Source: Lachancea dasiensis (taxonomy: Eukaryota; Ascomycota; Saccharomycetes; Saccharomycetales; Saccharomycetaceae). From it: a DNA stretch of 64,000 bases. A model generated the notes under the pieces. That model made no database searches. It was given only the letters and a program-made list of their open reading frames with translations, and was not told the DNA's origin. The DNA is taken from positions 1,303,802 to 1,367,801 of the forward strand of contig LT598455.1 of the NCBI GenBank assembly GCA_900074725.1, in the 5' to 3' direction. The translations under genes were made by a program, and so were the position numbers. Shown piece after piece: positions 39,901-50,589 of this stretch (position 1 is the first letter of the stretch; every line of letters starts with the position of its first letter).

Positions 39901-41378
39901 TCCCCAGCCTCCAGGACATCTTGAACACGATTCAAAGCGATAGAACCATCAACCGCAGTACTTAGAGCCATGGGCAAGAAGAAGAACTGAATACTCAACA
40001 CTTGGAAAAGTGATAAAGACGAAAAAATGTTTGCAGGGCTTCTTCCACCGTTGTTCACCTTGTACATGACCAAGAAAGTGACACAAGATGCCATGCTGGG
40101 CAGGCATACGGCCAACGCGACCACAAAGTTTCTGGTAAACTGCATGATTCTAGTCTTGCGGATTTCTTTGCTACGAATTTCCTCCACATTTTTCTCGTAA
40201 GCATCCTCCCAGGCATAAAACTTGATCATTTTCATACTATTGAGAATCTCCCGAATCAAAGTGACACGGGCATCGGTGAAAACATTGGTAGCTTTACGCA
40301 CGTTGACCAACGCTCTGAAAGCATATCCGGAGCCCACCATTGCTACAAGGAAAATCCCCAAACCAACCAAGGCAACTGGGCCCAAATTAACGATCAAGAG
40401 CACAATACAAATCGTGACAGCGACGAAGAAAGCACCCAACAGCGGTTGAAAAATGACAGCCATTTCCAAGCGAGACAAGTCCGTCGACATGATCGAGGTG
40501 ATTTTACCGTTGGGGAATTTGTGTTTGGAGTAAGCGGACAGTTTTAGGGATTTGGTCAAAAGTGCCTTGATGAGAACAGATTTCACCTGGACACCTGTAA
40601 GCTGGGAATTATAGAAAAAATGGTTGAACAAAACCGCGTTGAGTAACATGAGCACACTGGCACCGATGGCATAGCCGATGCCGGCATTGACTTTCAAGTT
40701 GGCGTCCAGGGCTTTGCGTTCGACAAACGAGATGACCCGTTTGGTGACCATGGGCAGAAAGGCCGAAGTCGCGTTCGACAGCGCCATGCACATGAACGAC
40801 ATGAAATACTGCCATTTGAAGGTCCACAGCAGCGCGCGGGTGACGGTGTGTTTCGACAGGACTGTGTTCTCGATAACGTCACTCTCGGAGGCCTCCGGGT
40901 GATCCGCGGCATACTGGGCGCGCGCGCGTTGAATATACCCTTCCAGGTAGCCCTCAAAGTCGCTATAAAGCGCGTCAATGGACATGCGTGGATCCATTAC
41001 CCACAGATCCAGCGGTTGCAGCGTACGCTTGTAGCCCACGCGAATGACTGGGAAGACCCACCAGAAGAAGATACGGTAGAGCCAGTTGGTATGGTACATT
41101 GGGAATACCGTGCGGTCCTCCTGCGCCGGTATGGCCGGCATTTTACGCGTGTGGAAGATCGAAAAAAGCCGTTTCTGAGGGTAGATTTGCGACTCTGTCA
41201 CTTTTTCGAGGTCATCGCTGTTGAGAAACGTTTCAGGCCGGTTCGAGTCCACTGCTTGCACCGACCCCGTTTCCACAGCATCGATCACCATTGCCTCCGC
41301 CTCTGGCTTCTGCAGCGGCAGCTCTTTCGCGGCAACGGCCATGCTGTGCGCAGCAGTATCCGAATCACTGGAGCTCAT
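36984..41378 (-). CDS. YOR1: Yor1, ABC multidrug exporter (ABCC type)
   Basis: The 1464-residue full transporter matches Yor1 (1477), an oligomycin and organic anion exporter of the plasma membrane. It has a cytosolic N terminus containing YPQKRLFSIFH and DPRMSIDALY, the first membrane domain, and NBD1 with Walker A GSVGTGKSS near residue 608 and signature LSGGQKARINLARS. A linker rich in Lys, Ser and acidic residues follows, then the second membrane domain, and NBD2 with Walker A GRTGAGKST near residue 1230 and the degenerate signature SLGERQ typical of ABCC proteins. All nucleotide-binding motifs are intact. No NBD-less or frameshifted part is seen. Two exact PDREs lie upstream. In S. cerevisiae YOR1 is next to PXR1; here they are 18.6 kb apart. 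Confidence 0.97.
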   Translation of the reverse strand: MSSSDSDTAAHSMAVAAKELPLQKPEAEAMVIDAVETGSVQAVDSNRPETFLNSDDLEKVTESQIYPQKRLFSIFHTRKMPAIPAQEDRTVFPMYHTNWLYRIFFWWVFPVIRVGYKRTLQPLDLWVMDPRMSIDALYSDFEGYLEGYIQRARAQYAADHPEASESDVIENTVLSKHTVTRALLWTFKWQYFMSFMCMALSNATSAFLPMVTKRVISFVERKALDANLKVNAGIGYAIGASVLMLLNAVLFNHFFYNSQLTGVQVKSVLIKALLTKSLKLSAYSKHKFPNGKITSIMSTDLSRLEMAVIFQPLLGAFFVAVTICIVLLIVNLGPVALVGLGIFLVAMVGSGYAFRALVNVRKATNVFTDARVTLIREILNSMKMIKFYAWEDAYEKNVEEIRSKEIRKTRIMQFTRNFVVALAVCLPSMASCVTFLVMYKVNNGGRSPANIFSSLSLFQVLSIQFFFLPMALSTAVDGSIALNRVQDVLEAGEDEQDIEKDALPMDDEKLALKLVNASFAWENFEFQEAKENARKKAAELENEKKGKKKKKSKQKIPDKGGALSKDDSNSLSDDSKTPKISFNGFNDLNFSIAKGELVIVTGSVGTGKSSLLSAMSGFMNKTNGGIYKDGSLLLCGYPWVQNTTVKDNIIFGSPYDKAKYKEVIRVCSLQADLDLLPAGDKTEIGERGITLSGGQKARINLARSVYKERDIYLFDDVLSAVDARVGKHIMDECMLGMLAGKTRILATHQLSLIAKASKVIFIDTDGSVDVDTVGNLKQRRPGFVKLMDYSNHSETDEPQEGDSDQVRPTVDRGVSQHETSELQKQLSKRSLGEDSSQKGADGRIMSTEERAVNSISLKVYKEYIASGVGKKGFLILPLYVLFLAISTFTLLFTSVWLSFWTEYKFKGRSTSFYMGMYCFFVFFNYLSTTSQFTVLCYLGLTASKWLNLKAVKRLLHAPMSFIDTTPIGRILNRFTKDTDTLDSDLVENIRLFLYQFANIIGVIVMCIIYLPWFAIAVPFLALVFVAVTDHYQSSTREIKRLEALQRSHVFNNFNEVLGGMDTIRAYRSQKRFLKKSDFMTDRMNEAGYLVVALQRWVAIALDMIAMTFALIITLLCVTRQFHISPASVGVLLTYVLQLPGLLNSLLRALTQGENDMNSAERLTAYATGLPLEADYRKPEMTPPPEWPTHGAIEFDDASLAYRPGLPLVLKHVNLQIRGNEKIGVCGRTGAGKSTIMSALYRVCELQTGRILIDGIDVSTLGLFDLRSKLSIIPQDPVLFKGSVRKNLDPFGERSEDQLWDALSKSGAIEADDASQVRTQTVENMGSLSNLHKFHLNQEVEEDGSNYSLGERQLLALARALVRQSKILILDEATSSVDYETDAQIQERIASSFSDCTILCIAHRLNTILDYDRILVLEQGEVAEFDTPAALFDKKGIFTEMCGRSGITKDDIIKSNELALAKKAQ

Positions 41379-41868
41379 TTTGGTCGAAGAGCTGAGACAG
41401 AGCGTTTGGATATTTCACTATCCTGCAACTATCAGCTATTTGTACTCTGAGCGTGTACGCTTATGGATATCCTAGCTTTCTGCTGGTCGCCACCTTCTTA
41501 CCTTGACACTTTCCATCTCTGTCTTAAATACAAATCTCCATCACTTAACACCCGCCGCTTCGGCCGGTCGTCTTTGGTGATGAGGATCTTATTCCCACCG
41601 AAAAAAAACACTGCGAAAAAGAGCACTCACTAGCAACGACACTGGAGTGTCTTGGCTTGAAAGCTGCCAAGCCCAGCCTACGAAAATCGGCAATGACTAG
41701 TAGTGAGTGGTATCCACGACGCCGTGCGTCTGTCGGGCATAGATGCAGGGGTGAGTAAGCGTACGTGAAGGACAATGTAGGACGAACAGCGTAGGAAAGA
41801 AGTCCGTGTACAAAGCGTCTTGGTGCTGACAAGTACTCTCGGGTTTTGCTGCCGCATCAGAGGCAGGT

Positions 41869-41876
41869 TCCGCGGA
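41869..41876. promoter_or_regulatory. PDRE (Pdr1/Pdr3-type site), YOR1-proximal
   Basis: The palindrome TCCGCGGA is exact. It lies about 490 bp upstream of the YOR1 ATG. In S. cerevisiae YOR1 is a Pdr1/Pdr3 target through this element. Confidence 0.65.
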
Positions 41877-42861
41877 GGAAGGACGGATAGTAGGAGTACG
41901 GACAGGGACAGAGGCCAGTTACTCGAATGCATGGAGCGGGTTAGCCAGCGGGAGGCGATTAGTCAACATGGGGACAGTTGCTGAGGTTCTTCCATGGTGT
42001 AGCGAGAATAGGAGGGCGGGGTAGGAACCTGAAGGAAGCACAAGCACCGTGAAGTACTTTTTTTTTTTGGGACTGGTATTGGAAGCTGGGAGCACAGTGC
42101 CGGTGCGATGATGGTTTGTAGGTGGAAAAGGCTACTTGTTTGATAGGTGCCACCCCCGAAGGCATGTAACATAAGTCGCAGAGTGGGTATTCTTCTCACG
42201 ACGAGGAATAGGTCATTATTGTCACAGTTAGTAGAGGAGTTGTAGCCCGATGTTGGTGAAAAGATGTGGGCATGTGATCGTGAAGTAGACAGTGAGTAAT
42301 CTTGCCGTAGTTGAGGGTGCCACGCGCCGCGGTCGTGGATATAGTTATGGATATTTCACGATTTTAGGTAGATATCACTGGCGGCGCCGCAATGTCGGCA
42401 ACAGTTTTCAGTGGCTAACGGTGGGCCTTGGCAACTAATTTGGGCAATTTTTAGAACAGAGGAAGTCAATGTTCGAGAGTGTGAACTCACATTTCTTGCG
42501 TCTTTGTCGCTTGCACTTTTCCGCGTGGAAGGCAAACCTGCGCTTATCGCGACATAATGTGCAGCTGTGGTCAGCTTTTATCGCGCTCGCGTTAAAATCA
42601 TGGAGCATTGGGGCACGTAAACCAGTCACAAGCTCGATGACAAGGGATGTACATCATTAAACGGTTATTCTCAATGTTGTCGGAAAAATGACATCATGGT
42701 ATTTAGGAGAGTTGTCTTTGTGACCTGGCGTTGAGCCAACTAAAAGCATATTCTTTCACCGGGAACCGTTGCCTCGAGCAGCATAAATGATCAAAGGTTC
42801 TGTTTGGTCGATCTTTCCAGGGTGTATACTTGACCCGCTGCAATGGGGAGCGCCAGCGGCT

Positions 42862-42869
42862 TCCGCGGA
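42862..42869. promoter_or_regulatory. PDRE (Pdr1/Pdr3-type site), distal
   Basis: A second exact TCCGCGGA lies about 1.48 kb upstream of the YOR1 ATG. That is far for a yeast promoter element, so it may be a chance match or serve an unrecognised transcript. Confidence 0.4.
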
Positions 42870-43152
42870 GCCAAGGATGACTACCGGGGCCCAAGGAAAC
42901 GCTTGCTCAGTGTAGATGCCCTAACAATCCATCGAGCAGCATCATGACAATCTTCGTCTCCCCTTGCGCTTCGGCGACTACCTGCACCCTTTTAAAGCCC
43001 ACTTGATTAGCCGCCAATGTCTCTTCTGTGCCAATCACCTTTTCATTCCCAGTGGGCAGCAGCTCGTGCTCATACTTCACACCTTATCGTTCTTGGAGAT
43101 TAGAAGATATCTATCCCAGCCATTACATTCAGTTTTAGGTGTTCCGTATAGG

Positions 43153-43194
43153 TCGAGTTGTTTTGTTTTATATTCGAGTTGTTTTGTTTTATAT
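43153..43194. repeat. 21-bp tandem repeat, 2 copies
   Basis: Two identical 21-bp units (43153-43173 and 43174-43194), each beginning TCGAGTTGTTTTG and ending TTATAT. No function is apparent. Confidence 0.85.
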
Positions 43195-43994
43195 TTGTTG
43201 ATTAGTCATCGGTACTCGCAGATACCCATCATCCAATGACAGATAATATCAGAAGACTTCTAACAAGTTCAAGAAGACTAGAGGCCTCCCATAATTGGAG
43301 GCGCAACTATGGAAGCCCTGATTCTAGTTTAAGGTAATTCAAGCATACCACAGACGTTGTTAGCATAGATTCTTCACATGAGCATGGCGCTACATGACGC
43401 ACTCAATTCGGCTGTGATGGCTTTGAGCCAATCCATAAACGTTCTGAGAGCGCACAGTAACCCTGATATTATTTCAATATCATATAGACTATATTTAAGT
43501 GTCTGAGACAAATTATGGAGTAAATTGCTGATAAGTCCTTGGTTTGAGTCAAATGACACACTCCTGGTTTCACTACAAAAGCAAGCTTCTTTGGGCGCCA
43601 GATAATGTCTTGTATCCATCAGCTCGAAACTCTCCGTGTGGTGCATTATGGGCTGATCTTAGTGGGAGAAAAAGGTAATCGCAAGCATCAAAAAGCCACT
43701 ACTTTGTTTGACTTTTGATGCTGACTGGCCCTGTCATGTACCCTCCAGTAAGCTGTAATTCTTGAATGAGCTACAACAAAATGATTAGAAAATTTTGAGT
43801 AATGAGAGGAGAATTCGCATCAAAGCTCATCTAGCCAACACCCCCACGCTTATTGTATTGTACATCTTCTAGACTGGGTTGCTGAGCTAGTCCAGGCTGG
43901 GTATTCCTGAGTTTAACTACTCCCGCAACATTGAAATACCCTGTACCAACATATGAAGGACAGCGTAGCAGCTTCCAATTTGTATACGCCTTGA

Positions 43995-45224
43995 TTACTT
44001 AGCATCGTGAATTTGTTTTGCGTTGGGGAAGAGCTCAGGCAAACAGTTGCGCCAATACTCTGAATACTCCCACACTCTATCTTTCCATTGACTTTCTATG
44101 GGGCGTACTTGTTTCTTGTTCTTAGCAATCAATTCGCAGGCATTCCACACACGAAGCACATTAAGTCCCATCAATTTGGAAATTTGCTCCTCAGTAGCAT
44201 TGTATTTCCGCCATACGCGTTTGATAAGATCTGGATATTTGGAAACATCTTCCAGACCTCTTGGACAGCAATCGATGCCATCAAAATCTGAACCCAAGCC
44301 TACATGGTCCCATCCAATTAGGTCAATAACGTGGGAGATATGGGCAACGGCGTCTGTGATGTCCGCAACTGCTTTACCTGAATCATCCACTTGGCCGGAA
44401 GTAATGAAGTAGGCGTAAAAATTGATGTTAATCACACCTCCGTTTTCCTTCAGCATAAGCAAAACGTCGTCCCTTACATTACGCTCATGTGCTGTAAGTT
44501 TGTACACAGCAGAATGGGAAAATATAATAGGAGCTTGGGAAGTCTTCAAAACGTCAATCATAGTCTGGTAACTAACGTGCGAGAGGTCTACCATCATACC
44601 AAGTCTGTTCATCTCCAGTACGCAGTCCACCCCATAAGAAGTGAGACCAAAATCACGCTCCCGATGGCCAATTGAACTTGCTGCCATTGCGAATGGGTTG
44701 TCGCAGTTGTGTGTCAATGTAATATATCTGACACCTAGGTCGTAGTACATCCTTACTACAGCCAAGGAGAGATCACATTGGTGCAGTCCTTCGACACCAA
44801 GTGTAACGCTGATTTTATGCTCTTTTTGAAAGACCTCTAGGGCCTCTTTGCTGCAGTTGACAAATTTCAGATCTTTGTAATACTTGTCGACGATTCTCTT
44901 GGTAACGTCTATCTGCTCCAGCGTGTCACGGACGGCACTATTGGCCTTGTTGAAGTCGGTATAAAGCTTGTCCCCACCATCTTTGCACTCGATGTATACG
45001 CTAAAAAACTGAACTCCAACCCGCCCCTTTCTAAGCTTAGGTAAATCTGTGTGACTGGTTAAATTGGAGTTGAAGTCCAGACCTTCAATTTCGTTGTGAA
45101 GTTGTACTCTGAGAAGGTATGGGAAATCATTATGTGTGTCTACTATGGGCACTCTCGATGCAAGTTGATTGAACCTTTCATCAATATTACTTTTCGAGGC
45201 GCTGGGTGAACCTTGGGCAGTCAT
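43995..45224 (-). CDS. peptidase M19 (renal-type dipeptidase), cytosolic
   Basis: The 409-residue member of the membrane dipeptidase family hydrolyses dipeptides, and in other organisms cysteinyl-glycine and D-amino-acid dipeptides. All metal ligands known for human renal dipeptidase are in place: HxD in VDTHNDFP, Glu in LGVEGLHQ, and the two His in VDLSHVS and IFSHSAVY. The conserved GSDFDGI follows near residue 313. There is no signal peptide and no GPI tail, so it should be soluble and intracellular, unlike the animal enzyme. S. cerevisiae has no M19 protein that I know of. GATAAG boxes upstream and the amino-acid permease next door suggest use in nitrogen scavenging. The substrate is not deducible. 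Confidence 0.92.
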   Translation of the reverse strand: MTAQGSPSASKSNIDERFNQLASRVPIVDTHNDFPYLLRVQLHNEIEGLDFNSNLTSHTDLPKLRKGRVGVQFFSVYIECKDGGDKLYTDFNKANSAVRDTLEQIDVTKRIVDKYYKDLKFVNCSKEALEVFQKEHKISVTLGVEGLHQCDLSLAVVRMYYDLGVRYITLTHNCDNPFAMAASSIGHRERDFGLTSYGVDCVLEMNRLGMMVDLSHVSYQTMIDVLKTSQAPIIFSHSAVYKLTAHERNVRDDVLLMLKENGGVININFYAYFITSGQVDDSGKAVADITDAVAHISHVIDLIGWDHVGLGSDFDGIDCCPRGLEDVSKYPDLIKRVWRKYNATEEQISKLMGLNVLRVWNACELIAKNKKQVRPIESQWKDRVWEYSEYWRNCLPELFPNAKQIHDAK

Positions 45225-46175
45225 GTTTTAGTTCGCTCGAGTTGCGCAAACTTAACAAATAAGATAGCCTCGCAGCTTGTTTAACAGATCTACTGATGCT
45301 CACTTCAACAAGTTATAGTTCATGTTTGATCTCCTGAGATAGATACTAATGATTGTTTTTCAGCGTCGCCAAGCTATCCTACTGATAAGATAAGCGATAG
45401 TTCATAATGGAAATTTCCAACATTCTTGATAATTTCTGGGCACAATGTGGCCTACTCGCTGGTCGGCTGCGGTTTACCACTTTTAGTAATCTACCATAGT
45501 TGCCTACCACGCGATCGGCTCACTCATTTGTTGATCATCTAATCAAACTCTATCTAGTGCTGAAGGCTCAAAAAGTGCTGTGCAGTTCGATTCTACCTTA
45601 TGAGAGCAGTGCTGATCGCTCAACCTGTGGAAATAAAAATCGAATGAAGCTTTCTTAGAGCTCTGTTGAGAAGCACCTTGTTCTGTTCTTGTTTAGTGAT
45701 GACGTTCATGCCATTAAAATATGCTATTATTGAAAGTACTGGTACAATTTGTTGCAGTAAGAAGCAATCCGTAATCTTCACAAAACACCGGGCGATGCGC
45801 TGAAGTATACTATTACCTTACTGATATTTATTCTTATTTTGGCCTCTTCTCAAAATTCGTGATAGTTTATTGGTCACTAGGTTTTGAATGATCGTATATG
45901 CACCATTTGCTGGCCACCCAAGAGAACAAGCACGTCGTCCTGGTATATATAGGCTCTACGAAGAGTGTTCACAAATCCATCATTTTTAATGTTTGAAAGT
46001 CTTGGCTCTCCGCAACAAATCGAACCAGAAAAAGAGTAGCAGAGGCAACATTCAGTTGAGCATAGGCTGTACCACAAAGCAGCCTTAAATGAAAGGCTTA
46101 TATCTCGACCTTCCAATTTTTGAAACCTAACTTACCTTCTATACAATTAATTTATGTACCATGCTCTACTGCTAT
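45225..46175. other. intergenic, dipeptidase promoter and permease terminator
   Basis: About 950 bp. The dipeptidase-proximal part carries the GATA boxes annotated separately. No gene is seen in the rest. Confidence 0.5.
45384..45394. promoter_or_regulatory. overlapping GATAAG boxes upstream of dipeptidase
   Basis: GATAAGATAAG holds two overlapping GATAAG cores, 160-170 bp upstream of the dipeptidase ATG. Another partial box (ATAAGATAG) lies near 45257-45265. Clustered GATAAG is the binding pattern of the nitrogen GATA factors Gln3/Gat1. The site is seen; the regulation is inferred. Confidence 0.55.
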
Positions 46176-47819
46176 CTAGTGGGAAAGAGCGGACGTTAGG
46201 TCCATAAGCTGGGATTTTCTTACAGCGTCATCAACATCAATACGTTTGCCTGTCTCAAAATCCATGTCTGCGTACCTGACAATTCGCGTCTTCAAAAAGA
46301 CGAAATCATACGCCGCCCAAACTATCATAAAAACTGGCAACAAGATATAAGCATCGATGAATGTGGAATAGTCCCATGGATCAAAACTGGACCAGCCTTG
46401 AACAAGGATCAGGACTATCCCCAAGCAAATGGCCACTACATTCGACCAAGGGTATAAGGGAGCAGAGAACCCCAAGTCTTCCAGAGATTTTCCTTGATGT
46501 ATCCACCCCTTCCTAAACCGAAAATGAGTGAACGAGATACCTGTCCAAATGATGAAGGCCGCCACGCCCGTGACATTGACAATATAGCTGTAGGCAACTG
46601 CAGACCCATTGGATATACTCAGGAGACACAAAAAAGAAAATAAGTGGCAAGTATGAACAGACACCCATGGGACACCCTTTTTGTCAGTCTTCTTGAAAAC
46701 TTTGGGACCCATGCCCATATCCGCCCAAGTGAACAGAGATCTCGACGCAAGGAAGATCGCTGAATTGATGGAAGATACGCAGGTCAAAAGGACAATAGTT
46801 GTAACAAAGTATTTTGCATGATACCAGCCTGCATTTGTTAAAGCAATAGTCATTGGTGCACGCAGGGCCAAGTTGTCACCATGTAGGGCCGGATCTTGAG
46901 GAGAAACTGTGATCGCGTAAAATATCGATAGCCCGAAGTAGACAAAAAAAATTCTGAACATGGTGTTTCTGACTGCCACTGGAATAGCTTTTCTAGGGTT
47001 ACGCGCTTCACTGGCAAACACGGATACACTCTCAATGCCACTCAGAAAAATTCCTGCAAATACGAACGAGTTTGCAATTCCTCTGAATCCCCCTACGAGT
47101 GGAACTTCCCCAAACGGATTTCCTGTCTTATGACCGGGCACCCCGCCCGACGCATAGATAATGGCGAATAGGTAGAATCCTCCGATAAAGATCAGTTTCA
47201 CAAAACCCAGAATGTATTCTGCCTCTCCATAAGCAGTGACGCCCAAGAACTGGAAAGCTGTGAAGAAACCCCAAAAAATTAGATACCAGCCATAGAATGG
47301 TACTTTCGTAGTGTAGTTCGTGCAAATACTGCTCAGCGAAGTGTACTCTGCAATAAGATTGGTAATCCACATCACCACATATGCAAGTGCCATGCTGCCC
47401 CCAAAACCAGGGGACACATACCTCGAAGCATGGACACAAAAGTTGAAGTCCAAAGTGGCGTTAATTTCCCCAACGCTGAACATCATGCTTATCACTAAAA
47501 TTGCCACGATCGCGAAACCGGCAAGCATGCCGGCACCACCCCCGGACTTAAGCATGCTTCCCATACCAACAAATGTTCCTGGCCCCAAAATCCCACATAT
47601 AGTCATAAGGTTTATCATCCTGTTTTTCAGTCCAGGTTTCAGCCCATTTTTCAACCTGAGGTTGCCATCTGCGTCAATGAGATAGCCGTTTGCCTGTGCA
47701 TCTTGAACATCGACGATAGAGCCGGCTTCAATCCTGGAGGCTTCTGTAAGCGGTGTCACATGCTGGACGTCTTTCGAGTCGCCTATTTGAACACTGTGCG
47801 ATTCGTTTTTTTCTGTCAT
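46176..47819 (-). CDS. AGP3-like amino-acid permease (YAT family)
   Basis: The 547-residue protein has about twelve hydrophobic spans and the family signature after the cytosolic N terminus (LMTICGILGPGTFVGMGSML). Other conserved points are ESVSVFASEARNPRKAIP, the YSYIVNVTGVAAFIIWTGISFTH region and VDAYILLPV near the end. Of the S. cerevisiae permeases it resembles Agp3 most, particularly in these last motifs; Agp3 is a low-affinity permease used in poor nitrogen. The substrate cannot be read from sequence. Same strand as the dipeptidase, which lies 950 bp downstream. GATA boxes precede it. Confidence 0.88.
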   Translation of the reverse strand: MTEKNESHSVQIGDSKDVQHVTPLTEASRIEAGSIVDVQDAQANGYLIDADGNLRLKNGLKPGLKNRMINLMTICGILGPGTFVGMGSMLKSGGGAGMLAGFAIVAILVISMMFSVGEINATLDFNFCVHASRYVSPGFGGSMALAYVVMWITNLIAEYTSLSSICTNYTTKVPFYGWYLIFWGFFTAFQFLGVTAYGEAEYILGFVKLIFIGGFYLFAIIYASGGVPGHKTGNPFGEVPLVGGFRGIANSFVFAGIFLSGIESVSVFASEARNPRKAIPVAVRNTMFRIFFVYFGLSIFYAITVSPQDPALHGDNLALRAPMTIALTNAGWYHAKYFVTTIVLLTCVSSINSAIFLASRSLFTWADMGMGPKVFKKTDKKGVPWVSVHTCHLFSFLCLLSISNGSAVAYSYIVNVTGVAAFIIWTGISFTHFRFRKGWIHQGKSLEDLGFSAPLYPWSNVVAICLGIVLILVQGWSSFDPWDYSTFIDAYILLPVFMIVWAAYDFVFLKTRIVRYADMDFETGKRIDVDDAVRKSQLMDLTSALSH

Positions 47820-50589
47820 AGCTAGTGAAGCGGCTTGATTTCAGAAATAGTTGAACCTTCTTCTTCACCGGTAGTTGAATGAATATATATAAGAGCCTAT
47901 TGACCTAAGGGCCTTTGCTGAACGATAATCAATCAATTCTAGAACCCACAACTTCCAACATTGTCCTGATAGGAATATGGGCCTTTTCTGGGAAGCAAAT
48001 CCGATCGCTTTCTTTATGGCCGCTATTTAGATAAGATACAAATGATACAATTAAAATTTATCTTATCGATAGTAAGAAAGCACGTATATTAAATTGTACA
48101 ATGCTTATCGCGCCAAGTAATTGAAAACGTCATCAAGTGACATAAGAAAACCGTCGTGGTATAGTTGACAGCTGTTGGGGTTACAAAGACGGACGGTCAA
48201 TATGAAAGCTATAGGTAACATTTATATAACCCCAATATGCTCAAAACGGTAGATTTTGAACTAGATTAAATAATTGTAACCTTTTTACAAATGCTCTGGT
48301 CTGATTATCTTAGCCCGAGGGATTCGCCTTGCTGCGTAGATAGCTCGGGTTCATGATTTGGCATTTTTTAAAGGTGTATATAGCTTTTATTGACGCTACC
48401 CTTGGTTCTTGCCTTGGTACCTACTACTAACTGTACAATTCATGTAAGTAGGCTGTACATGATTTGTGCCTTGACGTTGACGTTGAGAGGGATAATCAAG
48501 AAAGCGGCAAGCATAATGATCCAGTATCAAAGCAGTTCTGATTACTCGAGAGCGCTAACACCTGAATTGGCGGAGGGCAGGGAAGTCGTTATTTGTAGAT
48601 GGTCATTCGATCTCAAAAAAAATTCTTTGTTCACGTTCGGTGGTAACAAGAGCCCTGCGTACCAAGCGGGAGTTGGTCTGGCGTAAGTCTGACAAGAAAA
48701 ATCGTGAATTCATAGGCATTGTACATGACAGCCATCAACACTATATCCAAATTCTACTTATATGACTCCGCTAGAGGTTTCTATGTAGAGTGATGCTTGC
48801 TCTGTGCCACCCAATGCTAAATACATTTATGTTTCTTTATTATACCTGAAAATCTTGATGCTTTTCTTGCGTGATCAGTACATTAGACTGATTTCAATGG
48901 CTAAGTGAAGGAGAAAGTAATTAAAGTAGAGCTCAAGCTTCGAAAAGAGCCGCAGTGAAACAGAGCATGAGAGTCACATAGATGAAAAGGCTTCTACACT
49001 GTTTTTGGCGCTCGTGGCATCCTAAGGCCTCTTCCATAACTTTCGATAAAATTCAGGGTTATACCTCAAGGTGGCTAGTAAGATTATGTCAAACCAAGAA
49101 GCACCAATACTTAATTTTTAGAGAAAACTCGTAGCTTCGGCATTCTACTCGTAATTTTTGGGTCGTTCTTTAGTTCATTGGTTTAATGTTTGTTTATGGA
49201 GGTCTGACATTTATTAAATAAAGAAAATTTCGTGTCACTATTAGAAAGCCATTGCTTGGAGGCTAAACAAACATAACAGGTAAGCTAACAAGCCTCCCAT
49301 ATTCAACTCTTCGACACCTCAATAGACATAGAAAATTAAGTTTGACTGATTCTGTGCACCTTTTAATGTTGCTATCACGGTTTAAATCTTGAGCGCAAAG
49401 TTGAGCTCATCGTGTCGAATCGGTAAAATTACAGACAATATTTCGTCAACGAGTTCTCTCAAGACGTATACTCACGCTTTCGATTTTGAGAAATGTACTG
49501 AGACGTTGTCTTTAGACCTGCAATTTGTCTTTAATGACAATTTCATGTCACCTTGTTAGCGAAATTTATAGTTTGCAATTGTCTAAAGAAGTGGAGCCAC
49601 CCAGCCACCCAGCCTCACATTTGGTTTTGATAGCTATTCTGGCATTCTTCATCAGCCCTGATGGCGAATAGTCACCTCCGTGATACAAAATTTAATCATG
49701 ATTGAATTCCAGAGAAATGAAAATTTACGGTATAAATTCCTGACCACCGGGCCAAACACTTGCCCTCCTCATTACGCGCGGGCACCAGATTATAGTGAGT
49801 TTTCACAACAGCTTGAGACATCGATAACTGATTGCAATAGCGCTCTCTACAGTCAGTTGGGCTGGTAGACTGCAAAAATAATGAGCTCAAACTAGAATTT
49901 TAGCACTAGAGCACCATTGGACGATGAACTGGCTGTGTTGTAGACTCGAACAAACTTGAGTCTCGCAATGAATTTGTGGCGCCGTTCAAGTATGCTGATT
50001 TCTATCTCGTGGTCAGCGCAGTATTCTGAAGTACAACTCTGGCCATCTTTCAAAAACATTTGCTTTGATTATTCCCTGGGGAATACCGTTGTGGACACTA
50101 GGTATGGGTGGTTGACATGTGCGGTTCCGTCTTTATTACTCACTCTTTTCATGGAAAACGCGCTGGGTTTCCGAGTAAACATGAGAGCCTGTGATTCGCA
50201 CGTCCCAATTCCAAGATGCAGGGGAATTTCACAGCTACAGCACTCATGAGCTCTTTGATTTCAGAATACTGAATAGAGAATCAAATTTTTGGTTATCTTT
50301 CTTCATATTTTTCAATCCGAATGCGCCGGGATATGAGGTTGGGACAAATCTTCTGCAACAGCTAAAAGAAAATCCTCATAACATCTCTAATTTGTCGTAC
50401 CCACCTTCGAGTGTCCGTTTGGTCTTGGTTCTTACGCTCTCATTCTATTCCGATCTGTCTTCACAACAGGTCACTATGTACGCCTTAGTTTGAATTGCAT
50501 ACTGTAACAGGAAGCAACACCATAAAGATATCTCAATAGTCAGAGCGTTTGCTAGCCATCTTCAGTGATCGCCTGCCATCTGCTCATTA
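47820..50589. other. long intergenic between divergent permease and zinc-cluster regulator
   Basis: About 2.8 kb, the largest gap. Only the first 300 bp can be tied to the permease. A perfect branch-point box TACTAAC lies at 48425-48431 on plus, followed by an open frame to 48686, but I find no credible donor or first exon. Short frames at 49956-50493 resemble nothing. There is no tRNA, LTR or centromere pattern. It may hold a decayed gene or a long promoter. Confidence 0.45.
48030..48067. promoter_or_regulatory. pair of inverted GATAAG boxes upstream of the permease
   Basis: GATAAG (48030-48035) and its reverse CTTATC (48062-48067) stand 26 bp apart, 210-250 bp upstream of the permease ATG. 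Paired GATAAG is the classical nitrogen-catabolite-repression UAS. Confidence 0.6.

Larger units (their letters stand above)
41379..43994. other. long intergenic upstream of YOR1
   Basis: About 2.6 kb between two minus-strand genes, so it is YOR1 upstream DNA plus the dipeptidase terminator. It contains two PDREs, a 10-T run near 42059-42068 and a 2 x 21 bp tandem repeat. All open frames are short or start with non-ATG codons, and none looks like a known protein. I see no tRNA A/B box pair. Confidence 0.5.

Noticed and set aside
41240-41250. GGTTCGAGTCC, a tRNA B-box-like sequence
   Set aside because: It lies inside the YOR1 coding sequence, with no A box or acceptor stem around it.
40848-41450. 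200-codon open frame on plus
   Set aside because: Antisense to the conserved 5' end of YOR1; no recognisable protein.
42964-43239. 91-codon frame on plus near the 21-bp repeat
   Set aside because: Starts with TTG, contains the repeat in its translation and resembles nothing.
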